Source of the DNA: Vicia villosa
Taxonomy: Eukaryota; Streptophyta; Magnoliopsida; Fabales; Fabaceae
Reading direction: 5' to 3'
NCBI RefSeq assembly: GCF_029867415.1
Contig: NC_081182.1
Location: 7,355,213 to 7,419,212, forward strand
Length of the DNA: 64,000 nt
Part shown: one piece after another, positions 31,393 through 42,218 of the stretch
How the letters are laid out: each line of letters opens with the position of its first letter
How positions within the stretch are numbered: the stretch's first letter is position 1
Translations under genes and position numbers: made by a program
Notes under the pieces: model-generated
The model's database searches: none
What the model saw: the letters and a program-made list of their open reading frames with translations, nothing else
What the model was told of the DNA's origin: nothing

Positions 31393-32753
31393 TTAGGAAA
31401 GAGATCGTTTAGTTGATGTGTCTTCTTGGGTATTTTTCGGCGCACCATTCGTTTTAACCGGTTGAGATGGCGGTTTCAAATCGGTAGTCTCCGGAAATGC
31501 AATTTTTCGCAATTTTTCTTTTATGTGCATTTTCATTGTGTCATCCACTTTAGCAAACTTATCGATTATCACTTCCAACTCGTCGGAGATGGTGATTTTG
31601 GAATCATTTTTTTTCGGCGGCTCGAAATCATCAAAACGAAGCTTCTTCCAATGGTCGATTACTTCTTCCATGTGTATCAGTGAATTCAACTTCATCTTTT
31701 TAGAAAGTATACAAGCACATGGAAGCCCGTATGTTTTTCTAATTGTTCACCCACATTTAGAACTATCCGGACCCGTTGACTCCGCCCGATTCGCTTCATG
31801 AAACATAAAATTCAATCCCGAACGGGATATGTTGTAAATCAATTGCGAGAATAGATTTTGGCCCTTAAACCGGTGTTCCATAACCGACATTGCTCCGACC
31901 GAAAATATCTTGTCCATCGAGGTCACACCGACAATCTCTAAAAGCGGAAGCCTATACTTGTTGGTCTTGTACGTCGAATCCATCACAAGAACGGTTGGAA
32001 ATGTGTTGAACAATTTGATACTTTCGGGATGAGTCCAAAAAATGTCACGCACCGTAACTTTGTCCTCGCACGTTCGGAAGCTTGACACGTATTGGTTATC
32101 GCCTAATAGTTTCAAAAGTTGTTGCATTTTCGACCGAGGGCCCATTTTCAAGACTTTAAGATTGTGCCGTTCATTGTATACTTGCTCGATATTTGAAACG
32201 CTATCCGGTTTTGTTCGCTTCAAATCGACAAGTATGTTTCTCGGCGCCACTTTGATTATCGATAAATCCGAAATAACATTCTTCTCTTCGCGGGACAACC
32301 GACACGCCGTTGGATGCCCGTGTAGCTTGGCATCCAAGGCATGATTATGAATTCCACAAATGACGCTTAAACACCACAAATCATCAATCCTCCGAGTCAC
32401 GCGCAACTTAACGGACACCTACACTTTCTCGATCCCGTGTCTTCGTGTTTTAACACTCGGTTTGTTGGTACATACCTCCCACCCCTCTCGCAATTTAAAA
32501 TGACAAAAGCTTTCTGTATACTATTTCCATTGTCGGACCTTAAAATAACAATGCCAAAACCAAGTTTACTAGCTTCACTATGAAACCAATCAAGTAATTG
32601 TTCACGACAAGCGAAGCTCCGATCATTTGTAAATTGTTGTCATACATCCACCGCATCGATCATGGATTTAACATCGTTAACCAAATCGTTATTAACGTTG
32701 ACATCTTCCGGAACTACTACGTCACCGGCGACAATGTTGTCCGGATGCACCAT
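31393..32753 (-). pseudogene. FAR1/MuDR-type MULE transposase, internally deleted
   Basis: From ATG 32753 (MVHPDNIVAGDVVVPEDV) it reads through a stop near 32640 into a FAR1-type zinc region: REQLLDWFHSEASKLGFG, RYVPTNRVLKHEDTGS, KCRCP, then after a frameshift VICGIHNHALDAKLHGHP. The MULE catalytic block follows as VLVMDSTYKTNKYRLPLLEI (first Asp) but stops at VGVTSMDKIFSVGAM and jumps directly to SVMEHRFKG. The C2H2 and second/third acidic residues of the core are therefore missing. The SWIM-like end (STGPDSSKCG, stop, TIRKTYGLPCACI) and tail to 31393 survive. The deletion and stops make it inactive. Confidence 0.85.
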
Positions 32754-33330
32754 ACCCAACATATGCAAAAATTAGCAAAAATGGTCAAAACCATTTTTTT
32801 AATACTGCTAGACATTATTTCCGAAGTACATTTCCGAAATTTGTTAGGTGACTTATTTCGGAAATGAGTTTCCGAACTGACGGAGTTTTCATCACAGATA
32901 TCAACAACAATGTAGTGAAATAGGGGATGAAATGAGAGATGTTTACCTCAAATTTTAGCTTTCTATGCTCCCTTTAACGTGATCAACGGTTTGAAACTTG
33001 ATTTTGAGACGAAAAATGGATTGATATTGATGGAAGTTTTGGAAAGGGTTTAGGTTTGTTTTGAAGAAAAATGATGAAATAGTGAAGGAGGGAAAATGGT
33101 ATATGAACACATTATTTCGGAAATGTACTTCCGAAATAATAGCTGACGGTTAAAACCAACGTATTTTTTGAAATTTCATGCATTTCGGAAATACATCTCC
33201 GAAAACACCAATTTTTTAATGTTTTCGGAGATGTATTTCCAAAGTCTAAAAAAATCTATAAAGAAAAATACTTCGGAGATACATCTCCGAAGCCGAGGCA
33301 AGTTAGAAATTTCGCTGGGAACACCCCATA
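32754..33330 (-). other. MULE 5'/terminal region
   Basis: Non-coding. It contains six of the TTTCGGAAATG-type palindromes (from about 32818 to 33292). The right edge is placed near GGAACACCCCATAGG (about 33318-33332), after which NIP7 promoter sequence begins. The exact end is not proven. Confidence 0.5.
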
Positions 33331-33395
33331 GGAATTCTCTTATGAAAAATTAGACAATTTTTTTTGTTGGTATTATTGTCAACAAGTGTTATCAT

Positions 33396-33550
33396 TGGGC
33401 TTGAAAAAATTGGGCCATAATCGTTAAACCTAGTCCATAGTTTCAAAACCTTTGGACGAAACCGAAACCCTAAAACTATTATTTTCTCTCCACACGGGTA
33501 CTATTATTTTGGTTTCAATAAAACACAAAATCCCAATTCCTTAAACCCTA
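33396..33550 (+). promoter_or_regulatory. NIP7 promoter: site II and telo-box elements
   Basis: Two site II motifs (TGGGCT 33396-33401, TGGGCC 33411-33416) and two telo-boxes (AAACCCTA at 33465-33472 and 33543-33550) lie within 165 bases of the start codon. In plants this pairing is characteristic of genes for ribosomal proteins and ribosome assembly factors, which fits the gene. A 22-base stretch here (33448-33469) also recurs exactly at 33566-33587 in the coding start. Confidence 0.65.
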
Positions 33551-33560
33551 AAACTAAAAA

Positions 33561-34124
33561 ATGAGACCTTTGGACGAAACCGAAACCAGCGTGGTGTTCG
33601 AAAAGCTCTTCAAATTCGTCGGCAACAACCTCAAAAACCTCGTCGAGAATCCCTCCCATGAAGGACCAGATTCCACTCCCGGTCGCTACTGTTTCCGTCT
33701 CAACAAGAACAAGATCTACTACTGCAGCGAGTCTCTCGTCAAGCGCGCCACCAACATCGCCAGACCCAACCTCGTTTCTCTCGGAACATGCATCGGCAAG
33801 TACACCCACGGTGGAAACTTCCACCTCACGGTTCAGGCGCTCAATTTGCTAGCTGCTAATGCTAAGCATAAGGTATGGCTTAAACCTCAGTCTGAGATGT
33901 CGTTTTTGTATGGGAACCATGTGTTGAAGAGTGCGTTGGGGAGGATTACGGAGAATATTGTGGCGGGTGATGGGGTTGTGGTTTTTAATATGGCGGATGT
34001 GCCTTTGGGGTTCGGGGTTGCGGCCAAGTCGACGCAGGACTGTAGGAAGTTGGATCCTAATGGGATTGTTGTGCTTCATCAGGGTGATATAGGAGAGTAT
34101 TTGAGAATGGAGGATGAGCTTTGA
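33561..34124 (+). CDS. NIP7: 60S ribosome biogenesis factor NIP7
   Basis: A single uninterrupted 187-residue frame. It starts [20 protein letters not shown], matching the conserved MRPL-E-E-T start of eukaryotic NIP7 (about 180 aa), so the ATG at 33561 is secure. The N-terminal half includes [20 protein letters not shown] and [17 protein letters not shown]; the C-terminal PUA RNA-binding domain begins about residue 100 and includes [20 protein letters not shown] and [19 protein letters not shown], ending [16 protein letters not shown]7 binds pre-rRNA in the nucleolus and is needed for 27S pre-rRNA processing and 60S assembly. A short insert (HEGPDST, about residues 33-39) relative to the human protein is plant-like. 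The coding region has no intron. It lies about 230 bp from the MULE edge and looks intact. Confidence 0.96.
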   Translation: MRPLDETETSVVFEKLFKFVGNNLKNLVENPSHEGPDSTPGRYCFRLNKNKIYYCSESLVKRATNIARPNLVSLGTCIGKYTHGGNFHLTVQALNLLAANAKHKVWLKPQSEMSFLYGNHVLKSALGRITENIVAGDGVVVFNMADVPLGFGVAAKSTQDCRKLDPNGIVVLHQGDIGEYLRMEDEL

Positions 34125-36548
34125 AACGGTTTAAAGTTTGGTTTTTTATGAAATTTTAGTGATGGGTTGTCTCTGTTTTGATGTATCTTTATCTTTGTGT
34201 AATTGGGTCATGGATCACTGTAAAATTGAAATTGATTCTCAAGTTATCTTGGAATCTACTGAAATTTTGTTTAACTATTATTACAGTGAGTTTGATTGTG
34301 TTTTCACTCTCGTTTGTTTGTTGGTTAGTTTGCTTTTTAGGTATGTTTGTTGATTATTTACACTATTTGGGAGAGAGCTTATGGAAGCAATTATGATATG
34401 TTTATAAGCTGGCTTTAACTTATTTTCGTAAACTCTGTGGAATAACTTAAAAGAAGTGAAAACAAACAACTTATAGCTTATATGAGAACAATTTGACTTT
34501 ATTTAATCTTTTGATATGGAAATAGCTTATTCATAAACACTTGTATGATTAACACATGATTAAGCTGTTGGATAACAAATAGTGTCTATTTGCATTTTGT
34601 ATATACTCTTAGTCCTTTGAGATTGGTTTGATGATTAAGTTTTCTTTGCTGTCTGGAATTCATTTTATGACTTAGAATTGATTTCAAAATGTTTATGGGT
34701 TGAATCAACAATGGTTTATCCTTGTAGTTTAATTGTACTGTTGTAGTTGTTAATGCACCTTCTAATCTGTTGTGTTTTTTTTTCTTTTCATTATCTTCAT
34801 TTAAGTTATGGGAATAGATAGTCCAATAGTGAAATTGTGAGCCTAGTTTTTAGTTATTGTATATAACTGAAATGGTGTGCGCCGTCAATCTAAATCAAAG
34901 AACTTCTTGGTGCTTATTACATTTTATTTGAACATTAGTGTTGCTGTATTATTTTTCTGTCATGATTAAGTTTGGGGTGTAATCAAAATGAAAAGCCCGG
35001 ACTTGTTAACTTTTTCCAAATGGAACTCTCTTGTGCCCCCTCGAAGTCATTTGAGGTACTGCTTTCGGTGCTGATACAAGGTTGTGCCATGATCATTAAT
35101 TACTCTGTGATCTGTTATCTGCACTCAATAAGTAGTAATAAGTTAGTAGTGTACTGTCAAACTAAAATGCCAATGGCATTAGAAAATATCAGCTTGTTAT
35201 GTTATTCAAATGCTATAGCATTGATCTGAAAAGTTTATTTTATGGACAAAATAAATTCCAACCTTTTACTCCAAAACAAGGTTTTAAAAACAATCTGCCA
35301 CCGCAAAAATGAATGCGATAAAAAAGTATTGAAAGGTGTCAATACTGAAACAATAAGTAATGTAACACACCTATATCGATCAAAATTGCCAAAACCTATA
35401 CGCGATCAATTCGCAACCGTGACGATTATTTAAAACCTTGGTGCTCACTTCCATCACTTAAGTTTCTCTTTAGTCTTATTTCTAATCCTATCACTACGTT
35501 ACAGTAACATTTTTGTTTTCTTCACTTTGTTACTGTAGTAGCTTCATCAATTTTAGGCTTCTATATTTATAGGCCTCTCTTATGGAAATATATTTAGGAA
35601 TAAATTTGAAAATATATTTTCAAACTATTTTTTTTTTTTTTGACAAAATAAGAGTGACTCGTTTACGAAATACCATAATATCGTGTGTGTACACTATTAA
35701 GGGTACCAAAAGTAACTCCCAATATTTATTTGGTAGATTTGGAAAGCCCTAACCAAAAGAATTCAAGAGGTCACGTAGTGTGGCATATGAGAATTCAATG
35801 CATTTCTTTTCTACAAATTAATTTCACAAGCTGTTATTCCGTGAGTGGTTAGTTGTAAGAGAAGAGGCAGTTCAATTCAATGTAAGTCTTCAAAAGACCA
35901 TTCCATATACCTTTTCATTTTCTTCTTTCCGACTTCTATCTTCTTCTACTTCTTTTTGGAATTCATGCTAGCCTCTAGCCTGATATGTCAAATTGAGCAA
36001 TTTCACATTCTTGGTGACTGAATATGAGCTTTTACTTTTAGCTTTTCATGACTTCAATAATTGATTAATCCTTTTTTCCAATGATGGTTTGGATTTAGTT
36101 GCAAGTTTCTTCTCTTTTCTGCTTTCTCATCAATTAGTTTCGTAATAAACATGGTTTCTTAAGACAAAAAGGAGCAATTTGTTCCGGGTGAACCTTCATG
36201 AATAATAGTAACTCATAAATGTCATTTTGACTAAATATAGTACAATCATCATGTTAGAAACACGTAATTTCTATTGCCAAACTTTTCTTAGTACTCCACG
36301 GTTATGAACTATATAGCACCGACATCTCTTAAAAAATATTTGTTCGTGTCTATGTCGGATATCCATATTTATTTATTCAAATTATTATTAATGTTGTCGA
36401 TAAGTGTTTGTGTTGTGTTCGGGGTATTTGTGCTTCATAGATTACGAATCAAACCTATTACTTAAGAAACCCGAATCCCTTACCACATAGATAGTTTATT
36501 ATTGGTTAGTAACACTATGTTTTTAATGTTTCACTTTAATACTACGAA
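34125..36548. other. Intergenic region downstream of NIP7
   Basis: Probably contains the NIP7 3' UTR in its first few hundred bases. Short frames here lack codon structure or homology that I recognise. A small MITE-like unit lies at 35277-35440. Otherwise nothing was identified. Confidence 0.5.
35277..35440. mobile_element. Small MITE candidate
   Basis: 164 bp bounded by CAAGGTTTTAAA and its exact complement TTTAAAACCTTG. Non-coding. No clear target duplication, so the family is unassigned. Confidence 0.5.
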
Positions 36549-36792
36549 TAGGGGTGGCAAAACGGGCCAGACCTGTTGGGCGGGCCGGGTCAAGGTTTTA
36601 GACCCTCATCCTCTAGTGTGACTGCTCCGCCCCGCCCTGTTTTTTGTGCGGACATTTGCGTGCATGTGCATTAACATAAATTTTGCATTTTACGACTTAA
36701 AAAGTATAGTGCCCGCGGGCTTAGCCCGCCCCGCCTTCACTTTTTTGTGGGACGGGTCTAAACGAGACGTGCATATCCGTTTGCCACCTCTA
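36549..36792. mobile_element. hAT-type MITE with perfect target duplication
   Basis: Ends TAGGGGTGGCAAAACG and CGTTTGCCACCTCTA are inverted repeats with little mismatch. The exact 8-bp duplication ACTACGAA lies at 36541-36548 and 36793-36800, the length typical of hAT elements. It is 244 bp, GC-rich inside (GGGCGGGCCGGG) and non-coding. Confidence 0.88.
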
Positions 36793-37672
36793 ACTACGAA
36801 TATAACATGTAGACCAACTTAGTTCTTATTGGTCATCAATTCAACCTCTTATATGAGTATGAGTGTTTGGTCTTCTACTTGAGCGATGTGCTAAAAGCCC
36901 GAGCGATACCTTATATATAATTATAATAATTTAGAATGCAATTTTTTTAAAGTAGTATGGATCAGTGATCCTAATATGATCAGAGGAAGTGCGCCTAATC
37001 AGTAGGAAGCGCGCCTAATAGGTAGGAACAATATGGTTACAACAATGGTTGGTCAAAGAGTATTTAACCAAAAAAAGTGCTTCTCATCTTCTTATTTGAA
37101 ATTTCATTCTTCATTTTTCATCCTAGTTTTATAGTGAGTCAAAAACCTTTTGCGGCATTATTTGATAAAATTAATTAAAAAAAATAATATTAATTTACAT
37201 GTATTCTAAGGACACATGTTAAGAACTATATATAAATTAAATTATTTTTTTAAATTGTGTACTATTTTATTTATGTGAAAATTTATGATTAATTTTTTAC
37301 TATTTTTATAATACAAATTTTTTATTTGTAGGTTTTTTACCAATTGCTTTAAAGGCACGTGTTAGTATTATCCTAAAAAAAATGGCGTGAAAAGAATTTA
37401 AGATCATCTATCTACTTAATATAAATCTAAGGTTGTCATGATGACAACCCTAGACAAAAAACCCTAGCATTTGTTTATGTGTCAATCTCACATAACCTCA
37501 TGCTTATATGTCATCCTCACAAAAATCTACAAAATTCTACCAATTAATAAAACCTCATTAAAATTATAACTAATAAAATCAATTAAATAAAACTTATAAA
37601 AATATTTGCATTCCTATTCCAATTATTAAGGATATTTAATAAAATAAAAATAAAACAAATAAAAATTTAAAC

Positions 37673-37675
<3 letters not shown>

Positions 37676-37765
<90 letters not shown>
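37676..37765. repeat. (TA)n microsatellite
   Basis: About 45 uninterrupted TA units. The flanks at 36801-37675 and 37766-38200 are AT-rich with no gene. Confidence 0.95.
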
Positions 37766-37767
<2 letters not shown>

Positions 37768-38204
37768 CCTACTTATTTATAAATTTATAATAAAAATAAT
37801 GGAAAATGTAAGAATATTATAAATTTATTAAAACATTTTTCAATTTCTAACTTTGTGTACTAAAAATTCATAAAATAATGTTATAAAAATAAGCTTATAT
37901 TTATAATACATGTAAACACTAATATAATCATATTTTGGTCATAAAAGAATATCATTAAACTAAAAAATGATTACATCAAAGATTTCTATTTATAAATGTA
38001 ATTATCATAAATTTTCAAAATAAATCAACACAGTGTTAATTATATTTTTCTATTTAAACCTTCTATCATTAATAGATTTTCTTAATATATACAAATCAAT
38101 CAATTATCCTTCTCATTTTGGAACATATTGAGTAAAGTATTGTTTTATAGAATTACATATTCTGAAAAAATTTCCCTTATTGTTTGCGAATATTCTTTAC
38201 CTAT

Positions 38205-38215
38205 CTATAAATATA
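38205..38215 (+). promoter_or_regulatory. TATA box of the DUF761-type gene
   Basis: CTATAAATATA, about 45 bases before the ATG at 38257. It argues for that ATG over any further upstream start. Confidence 0.55.
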
Positions 38216-38256
38216 CACAAACTTGTTCAAACCGTTTTCGTTTCATCCTCAATGCC

Positions 38257-38964
38257 ATGAGAAGCTTTCACAGAAACCGTTCTCTCGAAACCATTCTCCA
38301 CTTTCTTAAGGTTTTCGCCACTCTCTTGCTTTTTTACCATTCCTCTTTCTTCCCCATTCTCCTCCAATCATTTTCTCATATCTATGATCTTTCCATCACC
38401 GTCTTCTCCAACTCTTTCTTCGCATTTCTCATCCTCAATGCCATCATTCTCTTCCTCTATATACTCTCCAATCAAAACGGCGACGTTTCCGACGAGGACA
38501 CTTATAACCATAACCATAACGAAAACGAAAACCAGTTTCTTCAAATAACCGCATCAGAGTTAGTTACTGATCCGGTAGAGTCTTTGCCGGAGAAACAACA
38601 AGATCAAGTAGTAGAGATGGCTTCACCAGAGAACCAACGTGATTTGTGTCCGGTTTTTAAGGAAACTGTCACGGCGGTTACTGAGACCATGACCACGACA
38701 ATGACATGTTGCACGACTGTGACAACGAGTGGAGATGATGATGATAAGGTTTCGATTTCAGAGAAAAAATGTTACCGGAGAGTTCAGTCGGAGTTTTATG
38801 AACGGCGAGAGTTGAAGAAGGAACTTTGTTATGTGGAAAATATGAGTAAAGAAGAGTTTAATAGAACCGTAGAGGAATTCATAGCGAAACATAAGAGGAT
38901 GCAAAGGGAGGAACATGAACAACTACGGTCTCAAAAAACTGAGTATTTGGCTTTGGTTCCATAA
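38257..38964 (+). CDS. DUF761-type plant protein with N-terminal membrane segments
   Basis: 235 residues from ATG 38257 (MRSFHRNRSLETILHFL). The frame is open further upstream but without an ATG, and the TATA box lies inside that stretch. Residues about 18-70 form two hydrophobic segments (FATLLLFYHSSFFPILL and FFAFLILNAIILFLYIL), suggesting membrane attachment. The middle is acidic and low-complexity (NHNHNENENQ; a Thr-rich TETMTTTMTCCTTVTTS stretch). The C-terminus has YRRVQSEFYERRELKK and EEFNRTVEEFIAKHKR, which fits the DUF761 motif of plant proteins (E-E-x-N-R-x-x-E-x-F-I). These families have no settled biochemical role. The gene has no intron and looks intact. Confidence 0.8.
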   Translation: MRSFHRNRSLETILHFLKVFATLLLFYHSSFFPILLQSFSHIYDLSITVFSNSFFAFLILNAIILFLYILSNQNGDVSDEDTYNHNHNENENQFLQITASELVTDPVESLPEKQQDQVVEMASPENQRDLCPVFKETVTAVTETMTTTMTCCTTVTTSGDDDDKVSISEKKCYRRVQSEFYERRELKKELCYVENMSKEEFNRTVEEFIAKHKRMQREEHEQLRSQKTEYLALVP

Positions 38965-39746
38965 TAGGAAAATAGTTATAATAATGAAAGGAATCATAGT
39001 CCATTTTTTCAGTTGACTATGTAATTTTCTTGATTGTAATATTTGATCCCAGATTTAGGGTTTAATGGAATATATCTTTACTTTTGATAAATGTGCATGT
39101 TATGTGATTGTGTTGTTTCTAAAATTTCTATAAGCCTATAAGGATTAAAAAATATCTTTAGGTACGATAATTGCTTTTAAGAGTTTCTAAAGTATGATAA
39201 ATGTTAGAAGGAAAATAGTGATTTATCCTATTATTTATGTTAACTACTTATATATTCATTTTTTATATAGGAAAATGGAGAATACTGATATTTACAATGT
39301 TAATTAAATGCTATAATTAATGACAATATTAAAAGTGAAAATATTCTTAGAATAATTTTGTTTTTCTTTTAAATGTGACAATCATTTTAAGAAAAATTAT
39401 ATCTTAATTTATTTTATTAGAGTATTGCTAACTTGTGTCAAAAACATGTTAAAATTATAAATAAAAAATTTATATATAAAAAATAACTTATCTTTTTTAA
39501 TTTAATTATAAATTTCTTAACATGTGTCATTGTCTTTTTTGTTATAACTTGGAAACGAGAAAAAAAAATATCTAGAAAATAAAATTTAACTAGCAAGAGA
39601 GTGATGATTTTAACATGAGATTCCATATAAGACTGATGCGCTAAGTTATTACTAGTCTCATCTGTTTCTAGATAGTCATCACAATCATTCACCTCTCTAA
39701 GGAATGAAATGTTTAAACTAGTCATTTTTTTATAGAGAAAAACTCT
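38965..39746. other. Intergenic, AT-rich
   Basis: 3' flank of the DUF761-type gene; no motif or gene seen. Confidence 0.5.
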
Positions 39747-40490
39747 TTAATGTTTTTGAAGAACCACGACATAGTGATGACAAACATTAACAAACTCTGA
39801 GATAAGCTTTATATACGAGTTGGAGTCAAAATAACACACCAGGTCTTTGATGCCAAGTTCCCAGGCCATACATAGACCATGATATAACACCATTAGCTCA
39901 ACGTGAATGATGTTGAAATAACCAATATTACTCGCAAGCATTTCAAATCAATCCACAAGAATCTGAGACTATGATTACCGAGGCTACTACCATCAACAAT
40001 CAAAATCATATTACTACCTTTGTGTGCATTCCACGTGATCGTTCTTGTTGGATGAAATCTATTATACTTGAAAAAACATTTAGTTAACAAATTAACATAA
40101 TTCACTATGATGAGTTTCAAAGTATAAGAATATACTATTTCATTCGCAAGACATTGTTTGTTCCTAGCTAGTGTGCCATAACCACCGGCAAGAAGTCAAA
40201 AAAATAGAGCCACCATCGATGTCATGTCTAATCCAATCATATAAAATATCTAATTGGAAGAATAACGGGTCCAAGAACCCAATGGATTTTCAAAAGCGAG
40301 TAGCAAATTTACAATCTCTCATGCATTGTAGAGTCGTCTCAATGTCATGATTGCGTCTAGGACAAATATTCATTTGGAGCATACCACAATGTAACAACAT
40401 TGTTCTCATAGAAATGGACTTATGTAAAGCCGTCCAAAGATAGAATTTCACATTCTGAGGAGCGAATATGCTAGACCCATTTTCAAGATT
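39747..40490 (-). pseudogene. LINE-type non-LTR retrotransposon 3' end (zf-RVT and RNase H)
   Basis: The minus strand reads QNVKFYLWTALHKSISM and MNICPRRNHDIETTLQC, the zinc-binding 'zf-RVT' pattern that follows reverse transcriptase in plant LINEs (usual CPRC...ETxxHC). After two stops comes an RNase H-like part: ELMVLYHGLCMAWELGIKDL then VCYFDSNSYIKLI, matching the E and D regions of plant LINE RNase H (LWALYxGLxLAWxxG...DS). At least three stops and several frameshifts are visible. Only the C-terminal end remains, which suits 5' truncation or decay. Non-functional. Confidence 0.75.
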
Positions 40491-41080
40491 TATTGTCTGT
40501 TGTATTCAGAATAAATTCAAGTCTCTCGAGATGGTTATTACCATCCAGAGCAGTATAGATACCTTCTAAATTGTCTTTTCAAATTAATCAATCAGGCACC
40601 AGAGAATTCAAATAAATGGGAAACACTTTCAGGAGGTCACAGACAACCGGAGATGCTTTAGAGAGGAGTTTTTACATTCTTGATTAAGTACCTAGCAAGT
40701 TTATATCAAAATCTCCCTAAGAAGGTAGTCGAGTTTGAAAATTTTTCACGAGTGAAGTTGTAAGGTAGAATTTAAAGATTATAATTCCTAACAGAAGAAA
40801 CTTAATTTGAAGATTGTCAATGTTTTTTTATCAGATACTGTGTGAGCTCTATAGACTCCAGATTTCATTGTCCTTCTTATTTCATTGCCACGACTTGTCG
40901 TTTTTACAAATTATTGTTGATATTTGTGTGTATAAAATATTCTTTAGTCCATTCTAGAATGGAATACGATATGCTTTAGCATATTACCTATGTAATTAAT
41001 ACGATGAGTTTTATGTTTGACTATATAATACATTTATTATAGTGCTATTTAGACACACAGTTTATTCAAATGTCTCTTAG

Positions 41081-41620
41081 TTTCACGTATGTTAACATGG
41101 TATCGAGAGTCTACTGAGAGATAACCCTTCATTTTGCTTTTGGACCGATCTCCCCTTCATCTCTTGCTGCCTCTACACCAAGTGACACTGCAAAGGGTGT
41201 TCAAATCCAAACTGATTCAAATAAAAACCGCAAATCGATCCAAAAGAACATAATATTATTGGTGTGTTTGGATGTTATTTTGTAAAAACCGATGGGTTCA
41301 AATCGTATTTTGGATTGATTTTATCATGTTACATCAAATATATCCAGAATATCTCACTCCCTTAATCATGTCAATATTGGATCATGGATAGTGAATTCTG
41401 GTGCCACTTATCACATATATTCCTCCCTGAATTTTTTTATTCTTAACACCTAATAGCACCTACCAGTATTAGATTTCCTAATGGTCGTATGGCAACTGCA
41501 AAACACTCTGGGACTGCCACCTTTTCACTCTCCACAATGTCCTCTTTGTACTTGATTTTCATTTAAATCTCTATCAGTTCCAAAATTATGTTTTGATCTT
41601 GTATGGATTCAGTTGACAAC
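41081..41620 (+). pseudogene. Copia relic: LTR end, primer site and protease fragment
   Basis: ACGTATGTTAACA followed by TGGTATCGAGAGTC (about 41094-41112) looks like an LTR end and a mutated initiator-Met primer site. About 270 bases on, the frame reads SWIMDS, then after a shift SGATYHIYSS, the copia protease block (W-I-x-D-S-G-A-T-x-H). It continues IRFPNGRMATAKHSGTATFS. No integrase or RT follows, so a large deletion removed most of it. 40491-41080 before it and 41621-42218 after it show nothing clear. Confidence 0.6.
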
Positions 41621-42218
41621 GGACCCCAAAAGAATTGGTCAAGATTTCTTATTTTCAAATTTGTTCCACAAAAGTTGAATCTTTCTTTTTCAATGCCTAA
41701 AATTGACTACTTTCCTTTCCAAAATCATTTGAATGTCAACTAAAATTTCACATGCACAAGTCATCATAAACATTTTGTACATATCACAAAATATAGCAAA
41801 ATTTCAAGTGTATCAAGCAAGTAACCTCAAGTATATTTTCATACTCAATGGAAAATGACAACATAAATAATGAACATTTATCATGTGACAAATCCAAAGC
41901 ACCCTGCATTTTTGCTTAAGGAATTAGTATAACAGTTACATTTATTCAAAATCATCAAGCTGGTGCAATGGAAACTTTATCAACTTGAACAATATATTCA
42001 ACTTGTACTGTCTGATCTTCATTTGAAACCCCAATTAAGATTCAACAAATGTCTCTTAATTTCTTGTAATTTAACAATTATTTTTTTCTCCCTATATTGG
42101 TTGTTTTTCTTCCTGTATATACTATGATTCCTATTGCTCATAACAACTTTAACCATTAGTATATAAAGTTCAAACATCTATTGATATATTGAACATGATG
42201 CATCCATTGTTTATGCCC

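Larger units (their letters stand above)
29915..33330 (-). mobile_element. MULE with transposase and OTU-protease genes, broken
   Basis: Minus-strand gene order: transposase remnant (32753-31393), OTU protease remnant (31275-30618), a third ORF (30222-29915) cut by the copia LTR. The palindrome TTTCGGAAATGNACTTCCGAAA and variants flank the genes at about 30325, 30366, 32818, 32849, 33114, 33182, 33224 and 33272. Mutator-like elements carrying OTU or Ulp1-type proteases are known in plants. I did not find convincing terminal inverted repeats or a 9-bp duplication; the left part of the element is missing or displaced. Confidence 0.7.

Noticed and set aside
34138..35433. Several small ORFs downstream of NIP7
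   Set aside because: They overlap in several frames, have AT-driven composition and show no family features; the region is probably 3' UTR and spacer.
38128..38256. Longer N-terminus for the DUF761-type protein
   Set aside because: The extension starts at TTG, contains the TATA box and adds no conserved sequence.
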